This document shows, in pieces, positions 1 through 9,127 of a DNA stretch of 64,000 nucleotides (position 1 is the first letter of the stretch; each line of letters starts with the position of its first letter). The translations under genes were made by a program, and so were the position numbers. A model generated the notes under the pieces. That model searched no databases. It was given only the letters and a program-made list of their open reading frames with translations, and had not been told where the DNA came from. The stretch comes from Lysinibacillus fusiformis (GTDB lineage: Bacteria > Bacillota > Bacilli > Bacillales_A > Planococcaceae). The stretch is from positions 558,001-622,000 of the forward strand of contig NZ_PDFK01000001.1 in the NCBI RefSeq assembly GCF_002845985.1, written 5' to 3'.

Positions 1-203
1 TAAATACCAACTACAACGTTTTCAGATCCGCCAGCCAGTTCCATCATTTCGTTAAAGGACACCATTTCTACCTTTGGAACGCGCATATCAATTTTTTTCC
101 CAAGTAAATTGGAAAGTGCTGTCGCGGCATGCGCAGCACCAATATTTCCAATTTCCTTTAATACATCTAAATGTAGCGATGTAATCTTTTGATTAAATGT
201 CAT
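1..203 (-). CDS. cheC: CheC, chemotaxis phosphatase (N-terminal part, cut by window edge)
   Basis: CheC dephosphorylates CheY-P and, with CheD, takes part in adaptation in Bacillus-type chemotaxis. Only the first 67 residues are visible. They contain the CheC-family active-centre pattern E-I-G-N-I-G-A-A-H-A near residue 17, with the Glu and Asn that contact the phosphorylated response regulator. The ATG at 203 is preceded by a TAGGGA-type ribosome binding site that overlaps the stop codon of cheW, 9 bp upstream, so the two genes are probably translationally coupled. cheD and sigD would be expected beyond the left edge by comparison with B. subtilis, but they are not seen here. Confidence 0.93.
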   Translation of the reverse strand, partial: MTFNQKITSLHLDVLKEIGNIGAAHAATALSNLLGKKIDMRVPKVEMVSFNEMMELAGGSENVVVGI

Positions 204-212
204 TATCGATCC

Positions 213-659
213 CTACTTTAGTGGATTTAATACTTTTTCTAAATGTAACAAGATTAATAATCGTTTCTCTACTTTGGCAACACCTGAAATAAATTCTTCT
301 TCAAGTGAGCCAACGACCTCTGGTTGCGGTTCAATTGCACTTGCTGGAATATCAATAACATCGTTCGCTGAATCTACAACAAAACCTACTTCCATATCTT
401 CTAATGAAATAATGATAATGCGTGTTGTTTCTTCATGTTCAGAAACAGGTAGTTCAAAGCGTTCACGTAAATCGACTATTGGTGTAACAACACCTCGTAG
501 ATTGATTACACCTTTCACATATTTCACGGTTTTCGGTACACGCGTAATATGCATTAATTTTTCAATTCCTTGTACATGGGACACGGGAATTGCATATTCT
601 TTATCTGCTAGCTGAAAGACAATTACTTTAATACTTTCTTGTTCCACTGCGTTTGTCAT
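213..659 (-). CDS. cheW: CheW, chemoreceptor-kinase coupling protein
   Basis: CheW is the cytoplasmic adaptor joining methyl-accepting chemoreceptors to the CheA kinase in signalling arrays. The 148-residue product is one CheW/SH3-like domain from about residue 10 to 145. It shows the usual conserved stretches: F-x-L-x-x-x-E-Y-A-I-P, then V-K-G-V-I-N-L-R-G, and G-F-V-V-D near residue 92. Length is normal for the family. It lies 27 bp after cheA and 9 bp before cheC in the same direction, as in the B. subtilis fla/che operon. No unusual features were seen. Confidence 0.96.
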   Translation of the reverse strand: MTNAVEQESIKVIVFQLADKEYAIPVSHVQGIEKLMHITRVPKTVKYVKGVINLRGVVTPIVDLRERFELPVSEHEETTRIIIISLEDMEVGFVVDSANDVIDIPASAIEPQPEVVGSLEEEFISGVAKVEKRLLILLHLEKVLNPLK

Positions 660-686
660 ACTTTACACCTCTCTTATTCATTCACC

Positions 687-2750
687 TTATTTAATTAGTG
701 CGTTACAATCTACAATTAAGGCTACTTTACCATTACCTAAAATCGTTGCACCTGAAATGGCAAAGATATTTGTTAAGTAATTTCCTAATGACTTCAAGAC
801 AATCTCTTGTTGTCCAATGAAAGAATCCACTACTAGACCAGCAAGTTTTTCACCTTTGCGAACAATTACAACTGAATGGAATTCTTCATCTTGTGACTCT
901 TTACGAGGAACCTCAAAGATTTCCTCTAAGAATACCAATGGAACAACCTTGCCACGGAAGTCGATTACTTTTTGATTATGCGCATTCATAATCTCTGATG
1001 AACGGATAATAGATGTTTCAATAATAGAAGATAGTGGAATTGCATAAATTTCTTTTTCAATCTCCACCAGCATGACTGAAATAATCGATAATGTCAGTGG
1101 TAATTGAATCGAGAAGATAGATCCAACATCCTGTGTAGATTCAATTGAAATATTACCACCAAGTGATTCAATCGTTGTTTTCACAACATCTAAACCTACC
1201 CCACGACCAGAAACATCAGAAATGACATCGGCAGTTGAGAAGCCTGAAGCTAAAATAAGCTCATTAATCTGTTTATCAGACATTGAATATGATTGTTCTT
1301 GTGTCACAATGCCTTTTGAAATAGCTTTCGCTAGTACTTTTTCACGATTAATGCCCGCGCCGTCATCTTCAATTTCAATAAAGACATAGTTTCCACTATG
1401 ATACGCACGTAGGACAACTGTTCCTTCTTCTGGCTTACCTTTTGCACGACGAGCCGTCGGATTCTCAATCCCATGATCCACAGAATTACGGATTAAGTGA
1501 ACTAGTGGATCCCCAATTTCATCTATAACCGTACGATCTAACTCGGTTTCTGCACCGATGATTTCTAGGTTGATCTTTTTATTTAAGTCACGCGATAGCT
1601 GACGAATCATTTTTGGGAATCGGTTGAATACTGTTTCCACTGGTACCATACGCATCGTTAAAATAATTGTTTGTAGATCACCCATCACACGACTCATGCG
1701 CTCTACTGTTTCATTTAACTCACCATGATTCACTTCTGTAGCGATCGATTGTAGTCGACCACGATCAATGACAAGCTCTTCAAACAAGTTCATTAAAATA
1801 TCAAGACGTTCAATATTTACACGAATCGTTTTATTCCCTACAGGTGCATGAGCTTTATCAGCTTTAGCTGGTGCTGCTGCTTTGGCTGGTGCCGCAACAG
1901 GTTCAGCTTTCGCAGGCGTAGCTGCTGGTGTTGGTTCTGCTTCTACCACTGCTGTTGCTGCTACTTCCTGATGGGCTTCATATTGTTTTTCACTAAATTT
2001 CTTCAGGTCAATTGTTGTCACAACGACTTCATCAACCTCTGAAACCTTCATTATTTTTTTCTGCATATCTTCGGCTGTTTCTTTTGTCACAAAAGCAACA
2101 TAGAATTGTTGATCAAACTGTTCATCTTCAAGCTTTTCAACAGATGGACTGGACTTAATGACATCTCCATCTTTTTCTAAAATTTCAAACACCATAAATA
2201 CACGTGCAGCCTTTAATAGGCAATCCTCACGTAATGTAACTGCAATTTCAAATGCATTGAAGCCTTGTTCAGATGATTGTGTAATAACTGTTTGTTCAAA
2301 GCTATCATATTCTAAAACACTTGCAACGACTGCTGGTGCCACTGTTGCTACCACTTCTGGTACTGCTTCCTCACCTAATTCAATGCGCTTCAGTTGAGCA
2401 ACAGTTGATGAAACATCACGTTTACCATCTCCACCGTTCGCAATATCCATCACCATTTCTTCTAGATGATCAACAGATTCAAAGACAACATCTAGTATTT
2501 CAGGTGTGACATGGATTTTCTCATTACGAATAGCATCTAAAACATTCTCCATTTTATGTGTCAAATCCGCTAAATCTTCAAAGCCCATTGTGGCAGACAT
2601 ACCTTTTAACGTGTGGGCAGAGCGGAATATTTCCCCAACAATGGCCAAATCATCTGGATTCTTCTCTAATTCTAATAAATGTTCACTACATGCTTGTAAA
2701 TGCTCTTTACTTTCTTCGATAAACATCTCTAAATATTGATTGACTTCCAT
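687..2750 (-). CDS. cheA: CheA, chemotaxis histidine kinase
   Basis: CheA autophosphorylates and passes phosphate to CheY and CheB. The 687-residue protein has the expected domain order: P1 phosphotransfer domain with A-H-T-L-K-G (phospho-His 46), a P2 region at about 160-260, a low-complexity Ala/Pro/Lys/Glu linker at about 265-300, a dimerisation helix pair, an HATPase domain with the N-box H-x-x-x-N-S-V-D-H-G-I-E and glycine boxes (D-D-G-A-G-I and G-R-G-V-G-L-D-V-V), and a C-terminal CheW-like domain. Length is close to B. subtilis CheA. It starts at ATG 2750 behind a GGGGTG ribosome binding site, 15 bp after cheB. The P2 linker repeats A-P-A-K motifs, which looks like a flexible tether. 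Confidence 0.97.
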   Translation of the reverse strand: MEVNQYLEMFIEESKEHLQACSEHLLELEKNPDDLAIVGEIFRSAHTLKGMSATMGFEDLADLTHKMENVLDAIRNEKIHVTPEILDVVFESVDHLEEMVMDIANGGDGKRDVSSTVAQLKRIELGEEAVPEVVATVAPAVVASVLEYDSFEQTVITQSSEQGFNAFEIAVTLREDCLLKAARVFMVFEILEKDGDVIKSSPSVEKLEDEQFDQQFYVAFVTKETAEDMQKKIMKVSEVDEVVVTTIDLKKFSEKQYEAHQEVAATAVVEAEPTPAATPAKAEPVAAPAKAAAPAKADKAHAPVGNKTIRVNIERLDILMNLFEELVIDRGRLQSIATEVNHGELNETVERMSRVMGDLQTIILTMRMVPVETVFNRFPKMIRQLSRDLNKKINLEIIGAETELDRTVIDEIGDPLVHLIRNSVDHGIENPTARRAKGKPEEGTVVLRAYHSGNYVFIEIEDDGAGINREKVLAKAISKGIVTQEQSYSMSDKQINELILASGFSTADVISDVSGRGVGLDVVKTTIESLGGNISIESTQDVGSIFSIQLPLTLSIISVMLVEIEKEIYAIPLSSIIETSIIRSSEIMNAHNQKVIDFRGKVVPLVFLEEIFEVPRKESQDEEFHSVVIVRKGEKLAGLVVDSFIGQQEIVLKSLGNYLTNIFAISGATILGNGKVALIVDCNALIK

Positions 2751-2765
2751 AAGAGGACACCCCTT

Positions 2766-3920
2766 TTAAGGCAAATATTTCATTATTGTTTGTGCAATAT
2801 CATCTACATCTGCAACTTCATCAACAAGTTGCGTTTCTACTGCTGCTTTTGGCATACCATATACAATGCAAGTTTCGGCTGATTCTGCAATAGCTATGAC
2901 ATTACCACTTTTTTTCAATGCTTTCAGTCCATTAGAACCATCATGGCCCATACCAGTCATAATGACTGCCACTTTATCAAAATCCTTATATTGACTAACA
3001 TCTTCAAACATTACATCTACAGAAGGGCGATGGCCTGATCTCGGTGCTTCCTGATTATCAAGAACAATGCCAAAAGTCGTTCCTACTTTTCTCAGCTTTA
3101 AATGATAACCACCCGGTGCAATATAAGCTACTCCATTTTGCAATATATCGCCCTGTTCCGCTTCTTTTACAGCAATTTCACTTAGCTGATCCAGACGAGT
3201 AGCAAGTGATTTAGTAAATCCAGCTGGCATATGCTGAACAATTAATATAGGTGCTTGTATGGACTTAGGAATTTTAGTAATGACCTCCTGAAGTGCACGA
3301 GGTCCTCCGGTTGATGTACCAATTAACACCATTTTCTTTCCAACTTTACTCCATTCTACCAGTGGCTTTGATGTAGCTACATTGCTAGCAGCAACATTCA
3401 TAAGAGTTGGTGTTCGTCCATGCTGTTGTGGCTCCTTTACTACGGTACTCGCTCTTGTCACTGGTTCTTGTTGTTTTTTACTACCAGAAGGTTTTTTCAG
3501 TTTGGAAATCGGCACCATTGCCGCTTGCTCTACTTTGTGAACAAGCTCATTTTGGATTTTATGTAAATCAAGAGAAATGGTTCCGCTTGGCTTTGCGACA
3601 AAATCTACTGCGCCACTCTCAATTGCTGCTATTGCATTTTCTGTCCCACGTTGAGTGGTACTCGAGAGCATTATTACAGGAACTGGACATTGAATCATAA
3701 TTTCTTTTAAAGCATCGAGCCCATTCATTTCAGGCATCTCAATATCCATTGTCACAACTGTTGGCTTCAACGACTGTATTTTTTTGATCGCATCTTTTCC
3801 ATTTCGTGCCGTTCCAACTACTTCCACCTTAGAGTTGCCAACAAAAAAGTCACTAATTAGCTTTCTCATAAAAGCAGAATCATCCACAACTAATAGCTTG
3901 CTTTTATGTAAAAAGTCCAA
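2766..3920 (-). CDS. cheB: CheB, receptor methylesterase/deamidase
   Basis: CheB removes methyl groups from chemoreceptor glutamates and deamidates glutamines, its activity rising on phosphorylation by CheA. Residues 1-125 are a receiver domain with phospho-acceptor Asp59 in T-M-D-I-E-M-P. A long linker (about 135-190) leads to the methylesterase domain, which has the catalytic Ser in G-T-S-T-G-G-P, His in V-Q-H-M-P-A-G-F and Asp in T-G-M-G-H-D-G. The 384-residue length is slightly above the usual 350-360 because of the Lys/Gln/Thr-rich linker. The start is TTG at 3920, which directly abuts the flhG stop codon (TAATTG), with AAAGGGCG upstream. This suggests coupled translation and low initiation strength. 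Confidence 0.96.
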   Translation of the reverse strand: MDFLHKSKLLVVDDSAFMRKLISDFFVGNSKVEVVGTARNGKDAIKKIQSLKPTVVTMDIEMPEMNGLDALKEIMIQCPVPVIMLSSTTQRGTENAIAAIESGAVDFVAKPSGTISLDLHKIQNELVHKVEQAAMVPISKLKKPSGSKKQQEPVTRASTVVKEPQQHGRTPTLMNVAASNVATSKPLVEWSKVGKKMVLIGTSTGGPRALQEVITKIPKSIQAPILIVQHMPAGFTKSLATRLDQLSEIAVKEAEQGDILQNGVAYIAPGGYHLKLRKVGTTFGIVLDNQEAPRSGHRPSVDVMFEDVSQYKDFDKVAVIMTGMGHDGSNGLKALKKSGNVIAIAESAETCIVYGMPKAAVETQLVDEVADVDDIAQTIMKYLP

Positions 3921-4796
3921 TTAATCACGCCCTTTCGAGAAAATACTTCTGAGTTTCGATAAAAATTTTTTAGCTGTTTGTTCATGTGCGTGTATTTCCT
4001 CTGCACGATGTTCCATAAAACGAACGACTATAAGTTGTAATGTCTTTGATATTAGTGCGTCTGGATAAGCAAGCGAGAATGGTACTTGCTCACGCACAGC
4101 CTTACGCACAACTGGATCTTCAGGTAATGAACCTAGAATGGTTATTTCTTTGTCTAAAAAACGTTTCATCGTTATTTTTAAACGTTCATTCGTTTCAATT
4201 CCTTCTTCTTTGCTAAAAGCACGGTTACAAAGAATGTAAAACTCCTTCTCTGGATCACGTACATGAATATATTTCATCATGGAGTACGCATCTGTTATAG
4301 AAGTAGGCTCCGCTGTTGAAATGACAATAATTTCATCAATGGATGTCAGTAAGTCTAATGACCAATTTGTCGCACCAGCCCCCATATCAAATAAAATATA
4401 ATCATAGTTTTTTTGAAGCTGTTCAAAGGCATGAATCAATCGCTCAAACATACTTTGTGACCAATCTAGAACGCTCGTCATACCAGACCCACCTGAAATA
4501 TACTTTAGATCATAAGGTCCTTCAAATATTACCTCATCTAGTAATTTATTTCCTTCTAAATAGTCTTTCAAACTATAAGAAGCATTTTTCCCAATTAAAA
4601 TATGAATATTCCCCATCCCAATATCCATATCTACAATGGCAACTCTTTTTCCCTTTTGGGCCAAGGTTATAGCAAAATTCATGGTGAAGTTACTTTTACC
4701 TACTCCACCTTTGCCACTGACAACTGCGATGGCTCTACCTAGTTCGCCCTGCTGCCTCATCATTTTCAAGCGTAATGTTTCAGCTTGGTCTCTCAT
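3921..4796 (-). CDS. flhG: FlhG (YlxH), MinD-like ATPase for flagellar number/placement
   Basis: FlhG (YlxH, FleN) is a MinD/ParA-family ATPase that works with FlhF to set flagellar number and pattern; in Bacillus it contacts FliM-FliY. The 291-residue protein has the deviant Walker A motif (V-S-G-K-G-G-V-G-K-S-N) near residue 30, a D-x-D-x-G-M-G-N-I switch near residue 60, and a D-M-G-A-G Walker B-type motif near 140. The N-terminal segment carries the basic, Gln-containing activator helix that stimulates FlhF GTPase in this family. Its ATG overlaps the flhF stop by 4 bp (ATGA), and cheB follows with no gap. Confidence 0.93.
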   Translation of the reverse strand: MRDQAETLRLKMMRQQGELGRAIAVVSGKGGVGKSNFTMNFAITLAQKGKRVAIVDMDIGMGNIHILIGKNASYSLKDYLEGNKLLDEVIFEGPYDLKYISGGSGMTSVLDWSQSMFERLIHAFEQLQKNYDYILFDMGAGATNWSLDLLTSIDEIIVISTAEPTSITDAYSMMKYIHVRDPEKEFYILCNRAFSKEEGIETNERLKITMKRFLDKEITILGSLPEDPVVRKAVREQVPFSLAYPDALISKTLQLIVVRFMEHRAEEIHAHEQTAKKFLSKLRSIFSKGRD

Positions 4797-5983
4797 TTTT
4801 CTTCACCTTGAAAAAACAAATTAAGTACTGCTTCTAAATCAGCTTCCTCAATATCTTCTGGTACTTCTTGACCATTCGTATAGTAAGCAAGTCCTTTATT
4901 ATATTTAATCATTAAATTGATCATTGTGCCAATAGAATTTGTTTCATCAATTTTTGTGAAAATGAATTTTTCAATTGGTAATTGCTTAAATTGGTCTACA
5001 ATGTTCTCCATATCCTTTTCTTTCGTTGTCATAGCAAGGACTAAGTAAGACTCTGCTTGATCATCGAACTTAATGAGACGTTGGAGATCATCCACATACT
5101 TGACCTCTTTATAATTGCGACCTGCTGTATCAATAAACACCAAATCTAAATGGGATAAACTTTGGATTGCTTGCTCGAAATCGGTCGCATTATAAGCAAT
5201 TTCAACTGGAGCCTGTAAAAGACCTGCATATGTTTTTAGCTGTTCTATGGCAGCAATTCGATACGTATCGGTCGTAATAAAGCCGACTTTTTTCTTTTTT
5301 TCTAACACAGCTCGCGCTGCCATTTTAGCAATCGTTGTAGTCTTTCCAACTCCTGTTGGGCCTAAAACATTTATATACTTTCTTTCATAGGACAATCCTC
5401 CGACAGGAAGGGCCTCTAGCTGCTTACGTAGTAAATTTTTCGTTATTAATTTACATTGTGAAAAATTTATTTCTGACGCTTCTTTGAAATGCATAAAAAG
5501 CTCATCACCTATCGTTGTGATGAGCTCTTCACTTAGCTCTTGCTGTCTTAAGTATTCAATGAAGGGGAAGAGTTCATCGGGATATTGAGCTTGGGTGGTC
5601 TTTTTATGCATCGATTGCATTAAAGATTTTAAATCTGCAATTTCCTTCCTCAATTCTTCAGAGATGCTAGTATCCTCATGCACTGCTGCAACATGTGGTG
5701 TTGGCTCTTGATGGACTTTTGCTTGAATAGCATTTGTAATCTCTTGTAACCTTGCATTTTCTTTTGTTTCTACAGGTAGTACAGCTGGTGCTGGAGCCAC
5801 ATAACTTGGCTCCATAACATCAACTCCCGCGACCACTTCAAAACTTTTCTTTTTAATCATACCGAAAAATTTCTTTGTGATGACTACTTTTGAATTTAAA
5901 ATGACTGCGTCCTCACCTAATTCTGCCCGCACTTGCTTCATCGCCTCTGGTATGGATGATGCATAATATTTTTTCATTTTCAT
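4793..5983 (-). CDS. flhF: FlhF, SRP-type GTPase for flagellar placement
   Basis: FlhF is a third SRP-family GTPase, related to Ffh and FtsY, which marks sites of flagellar assembly at the membrane. The 396-residue protein has a variable basic N-terminal region (1-120), an N domain, and a G domain with G1 [11 protein letters not shown] near residue 215, G3 D-T-A-G-R-N and G4 T-K-I-D-E-T. Length fits the family (B. subtilis FlhF about 366). The start at 5983 overlaps the flhA stop and uses GGTGGTGA as ribosome binding site. A perfect 10-bp hairpin followed by a U tract lies inside the coding region (see 5499-5526). Confidence 0.94.
   Translation of the reverse strand: MKMKKYYASSIPEAMKQVRAELGEDAVILNSKVVITKKFFGMIKKKSFEVVAGVDVMEPSYVAPAPAVLPVETKENARLQEITNAIQAKVHQEPTPHVAAVHEDTSISEELRKEIADLKSLMQSMHKKTTQAQYPDELFPFIEYLRQQELSEELITTIGDELFMHFKEASEINFSQCKLITKNLLRKQLEALPVGGLSYERKYINVLGPTGVGKTTTIAKMAARAVLEKKKKVGFITTDTYRIAAIEQLKTYAGLLQAPVEIAYNATDFEQAIQSLSHLDLVFIDTAGRNYKEVKYVDDLQRLIKFDDQAESYLVLAMTTKEKDMENIVDQFKQLPIEKFIFTKIDETNSIGTMINLMIKYNKGLAYYTNGQEVPEDIEEADLEAVLNLFFQGEEK
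5493..5530 (-). other. Terminator-like hairpin inside flhF
   Basis: On the minus strand the sequence reads AGCTCATCAC, an 8-nt loop, GTGATGAGCT, then TTTTAT. The arms are 5517-5526 and 5499-5508 and pair perfectly over 10 bp; an outer G-U and two A-U pairs can extend the stem to 13 bp. It has the form of an intrinsic terminator but lies in frame within flhF, coding for E-L-I-T-T-I-G-D-E-L. Translation would normally keep it unfolded. Whether it acts is unknown. Confidence 0.5.
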
Positions 5984-8013
5984 TGAACATTCACCACCCC
6001 AACACTTTGAATTTCAACTGAAGCATCCAGCTCATTATAAGAGAGAACTGGAATTTGAGGGAAATAACGCTCCGTCAATTGTCGTAAATACATACGAACT
6101 GCTGGAGAGCATAAAATGATAGCGGATTGCTCCATAAAGGAAACACGCTCTACTTCTGCTGCAATAGTCTCTAAAACGGTTTGAGAATCTTGAGGATCCA
6201 TTGCTAAATAATTTCCGTGATCCGTTTGTTGAATACTATCAGCAATCATTTTTTCTACTTTACCTGACACCGTAATCACCTTTAATGCTGAACTATCTCC
6301 AACATATTGTGCAGTAATTTGACGTGCTAATGCTTGACGGACATACTCCGTTAAAATATCTGTATCACTCGTTAATTTTGCATAGTCTGCTAATGTCTCA
6401 AAAATTATAGGTAAGTTACGTACAGACACATTTTCTCGAAGAAGCTTGCCAAGTACCTTTTGGATTTCTCCAGTAGACAAAGGAGTCGGTGTTAATTCTT
6501 CGACTAAAATAGGATGTGTTTCGCGTAAGTGATCGATTAACTGCTTCGTCTCTTGGCGTCCTAGTAACTCATGTGCATTTGCTCGAATGATTTCTGTTAA
6601 GTGTGTTGACACCACACTTGGTGGATCAACAACTGTGTAACCATACATTTCGGCATCTTCTTTCACTTGCTCCGTAATCCATTTCGCTGGTAGTCCAAAT
6701 GATGGCTCCACAGTATCAATTCCTTCAATAGAGTCATCATCACCAGGGCTCATCGCTAAATAATGATCTAATAAGAGCTCGCCTCGTGCCATTTCATTCC
6801 CTTTTATTTTAATACGATATTCATTTGGTTGCAGCTGAATATTATCTCGAATACGAACAACTGGGATGACGATACCTAATTCTAATGCTAGCTGTCGTCG
6901 AATCATAATAACACGATCTAATAAATCCCCACCTTGTGTAGCATCTACTAAAGGTATTAATCCATAACCAAATTCAAATTCGATCGGGTCCACATTTAAT
7001 AAATTCACAACATTTTCAGGGCTCTTCATGCCATCTGTTGCCACTTCTTCCTCAATTTCAAGTAATTCCTCTTCATCCTCTGGCTTCTTACGCCCCATCA
7101 TATATGCTCCTGTAATGAGTGACGCACCAATTGGAATCGTTATCCAATCTGGAATTGGTGTAAATAATCCAAGTAAGATAATCGTTCCACCAGCTACATA
7201 AAGAAGCTTTGCCTGAGCAAATAATTGTCCTGTTATATCCTGGCCAAGACTTCCTTTTGAAGAGGCACGGGTTACAACAATCCCTGTAGCTGTTGAAATA
7301 AGTAAAGCCGGGATTTGGGATACAATACCATCTCCAACTGTTAGTTTAGAAAAATGAGTTGCTGCTTCTGCAAATGGAAGACCCATTTGCACTACCCCGA
7401 TAATGATCCCAAATAATAGGTTGATAATAACCATTACCATTGAGGCAATGGCATCCCCTTTTACGAATTTTGTGGCACCATCCATCGCTCCATAGAAGTC
7501 TGCTTCTCCCGATACCTTTTCACGTCGTTCACGTGCTTCTTTTTCGGAAATGACCCCTGCATTTAAGTCAGCATCAATACTCATTTGTTTACCAGGCATT
7601 GCATCGAGTGTGAAACGTGCTGCTACTTCAGCTACACGCTCCGCGCCCTTTGTAATTACAATAAACTGAATTAACACTAGAATTAAGAAGACAACTAAAC
7701 CAACAAGAACATTCCCGCCAACTACGAAATCACCAAAGGTTTCAACGACTGACCCTGCATCACCATTTGCTAAAATAGCACGGGTTGTGGAAACACTTAG
7801 TCCTAATCGGAACAAGGTTAACAGTAAAATGACCGATGGGAAGATAGAAAAGTCCAATGCTTCCTTCATACTCATTGCTGTTAGCAGTACAATTAATCCT
7901 AATGTAATATTAATGACAATTAAGAAACTTAACATCCACGGAGGAAGAGGGATGATGAGCATCGCAACGATTAAAATAACCGCACCTAAAACCCCAATAT
8001 CGCGAACTTTCAT
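5980..8013 (-). CDS. flhA: FlhA, flagellar type III export gate protein
   Basis: FlhA forms the nonameric ring of the flagellar export gate and docks chaperone-substrate complexes in the cytoplasm. The 677-residue protein has about eight hydrophobic segments in residues 1-310, including the FHIPEP signature region (R-F-T-L-D-A-M-P-G-K-Q near 150) that lines the proton channel. An acidic linker (about 320-345) precedes the C-terminal cytoplasmic domain. Length matches B. subtilis FlhA. The ATG at 8013 has a strong GTAGGAGGG site. It sits 24 bp after flhB and overlaps flhF by 4 bp. Confidence 0.97.
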   Translation of the reverse strand: MKVRDIGVLGAVILIVAMLIIPLPPWMLSFLIVINITLGLIVLLTAMSMKEALDFSIFPSVILLLTLFRLGLSVSTTRAILANGDAGSVVETFGDFVVGGNVLVGLVVFLILVLIQFIVITKGAERVAEVAARFTLDAMPGKQMSIDADLNAGVISEKEARERREKVSGEADFYGAMDGATKFVKGDAIASMVMVIINLLFGIIIGVVQMGLPFAEAATHFSKLTVGDGIVSQIPALLISTATGIVVTRASSKGSLGQDITGQLFAQAKLLYVAGGTIILLGLFTPIPDWITIPIGASLITGAYMMGRKKPEDEEELLEIEEEVATDGMKSPENVVNLLNVDPIEFEFGYGLIPLVDATQGGDLLDRVIMIRRQLALELGIVIPVVRIRDNIQLQPNEYRIKIKGNEMARGELLLDHYLAMSPGDDDSIEGIDTVEPSFGLPAKWITEQVKEDAEMYGYTVVDPPSVVSTHLTEIIRANAHELLGRQETKQLIDHLRETHPILVEELTPTPLSTGEIQKVLGKLLRENVSVRNLPIIFETLADYAKLTSDTDILTEYVRQALARQITAQYVGDSSALKVITVSGKVEKMIADSIQQTDHGNYLAMDPQDSQTVLETIAAEVERVSFMEQSAIILCSPAVRMYLRQLTERYFPQIPVLSYNELDASVEIQSVGVVNVQ

Positions 8014-8037
8014 TTGTGTCCCTCCTACTTAAAAGCT

Positions 8038-9126
8038 TTAAATTTTTCGCTTAATACGGTAAACATAAGCGAGTATTTCTGCTACTGCCTTAAAAAATTC
8101 CTCTGGTACTTGATCACCAATTTCTACCTGATCATACATCGCACGTGCTAAAGGTCTATTTTCAACCATTATGACATCATGCTCTTTGGCGATCAGCTTA
8201 ATTTTTTGGGCGACAAAGTCTGTCCCCTTCGCAACGATACGTGGGGCATCCATATTGTCCTCATCGTATTTGAGGGCAATCGCATAGTGAGTAGGGTTGG
8301 TGATAACAACATCTGCATTCGGCACCTCTGACATCATACGACGCATCGCCATTTCGCGTTGACGTTGTTTGATTTTGGATTTAATCAGCGGGTCACCCTC
8401 ACTATTTTTATATTCATCTTTAATATCTTGCTTAGACATTTTAAGATTTTTTTCATACTCATGTTTTTGATACATCCAGTCCAGAACGGATACACAAAGT
8501 AAAACTAAAGATGCGGCTATACCCATTATGCCGACAAGCTTCCCTACTGTAATGAGCGTCATCCATGGACTTTTAAAAGATAAAGCCAAAACTTCTGGTA
8601 GGTTTGTCCAAATAATAATTGTTGTGACACTTCCTATAAAGCCAATCTTTAAGACCGACTTCAGCAGTTCAACAATGGCCTTAACAGAAAATATTTTTTT
8701 TAACCCTTTAATAGGATCCATCTTTTTTAAATCAAATTTCATTGGTTCTAATGTAAATAAAAAGCCAAACTGCAGGAAATTACCCGCAAGAGCTCCAACA
8801 AAAGCAATCGCCATGATGGGCACAATAATAAAAGCCATCTGTATCAATGTTTCTGTAAATAAGCGCATCACACTATCAATCGTTAATTTTTCGATGCGTA
8901 TGTTATGAATAAATGTTTGTCTAAAAAAAGCTAATAATTCATCACGCAAGGAGCCAGCAAAGAAAAATAAAAAGATAAATACCATAAGCATGACAATGGC
9001 ACTAGAAATATCTTGACTCTTTACAACTTGCCCTTTTTTTCGAGCATCCTGACGTTTTTTAGGGGTTGCCTTTTCTGTTTTTTCACCTGCAAAAAACTGG
9101 ATATCTAAACTTAGTAGTAGCTTCAT
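8038..9126 (-). CDS. flhB: FlhB, export apparatus substrate-specificity switch
   Basis: FlhB is the export-gate protein whose self-cleavage switches export from rod/hook to filament substrates, on a cue from FliK. I start it at ATG 9126 (M-K-L-L-L-S), because the upstream GTG-GTG codons are the ribosome binding site GGTGGTGG itself and this start removes overlap with fliR. The resulting 362-residue protein has four membrane segments (about 40-210), a basic linker helix, and the autocleavage motif N-P-T-H at residue 277. The FlhB-CC domain follows. The motif is intact, so cleavage is expected. A related free CC domain is encoded at 36882-37184. Confidence 0.96.
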   Translation of the reverse strand: MKLLLSLDIQFFAGEKTEKATPKKRQDARKKGQVVKSQDISSAIVMLMVFIFLFFFAGSLRDELLAFFRQTFIHNIRIEKLTIDSVMRLFTETLIQMAFIIVPIMAIAFVGALAGNFLQFGFLFTLEPMKFDLKKMDPIKGLKKIFSVKAIVELLKSVLKIGFIGSVTTIIIWTNLPEVLALSFKSPWMTLITVGKLVGIMGIAASLVLLCVSVLDWMYQKHEYEKNLKMSKQDIKDEYKNSEGDPLIKSKIKQRQREMAMRRMMSEVPNADVVITNPTHYAIALKYDEDNMDAPRIVAKGTDFVAQKIKLIAKEHDVIMVENRPLARAMYDQVEIGDQVPEEFFKAVAEILAYVYRIKRKI

Positions 9127-9127
9127 A

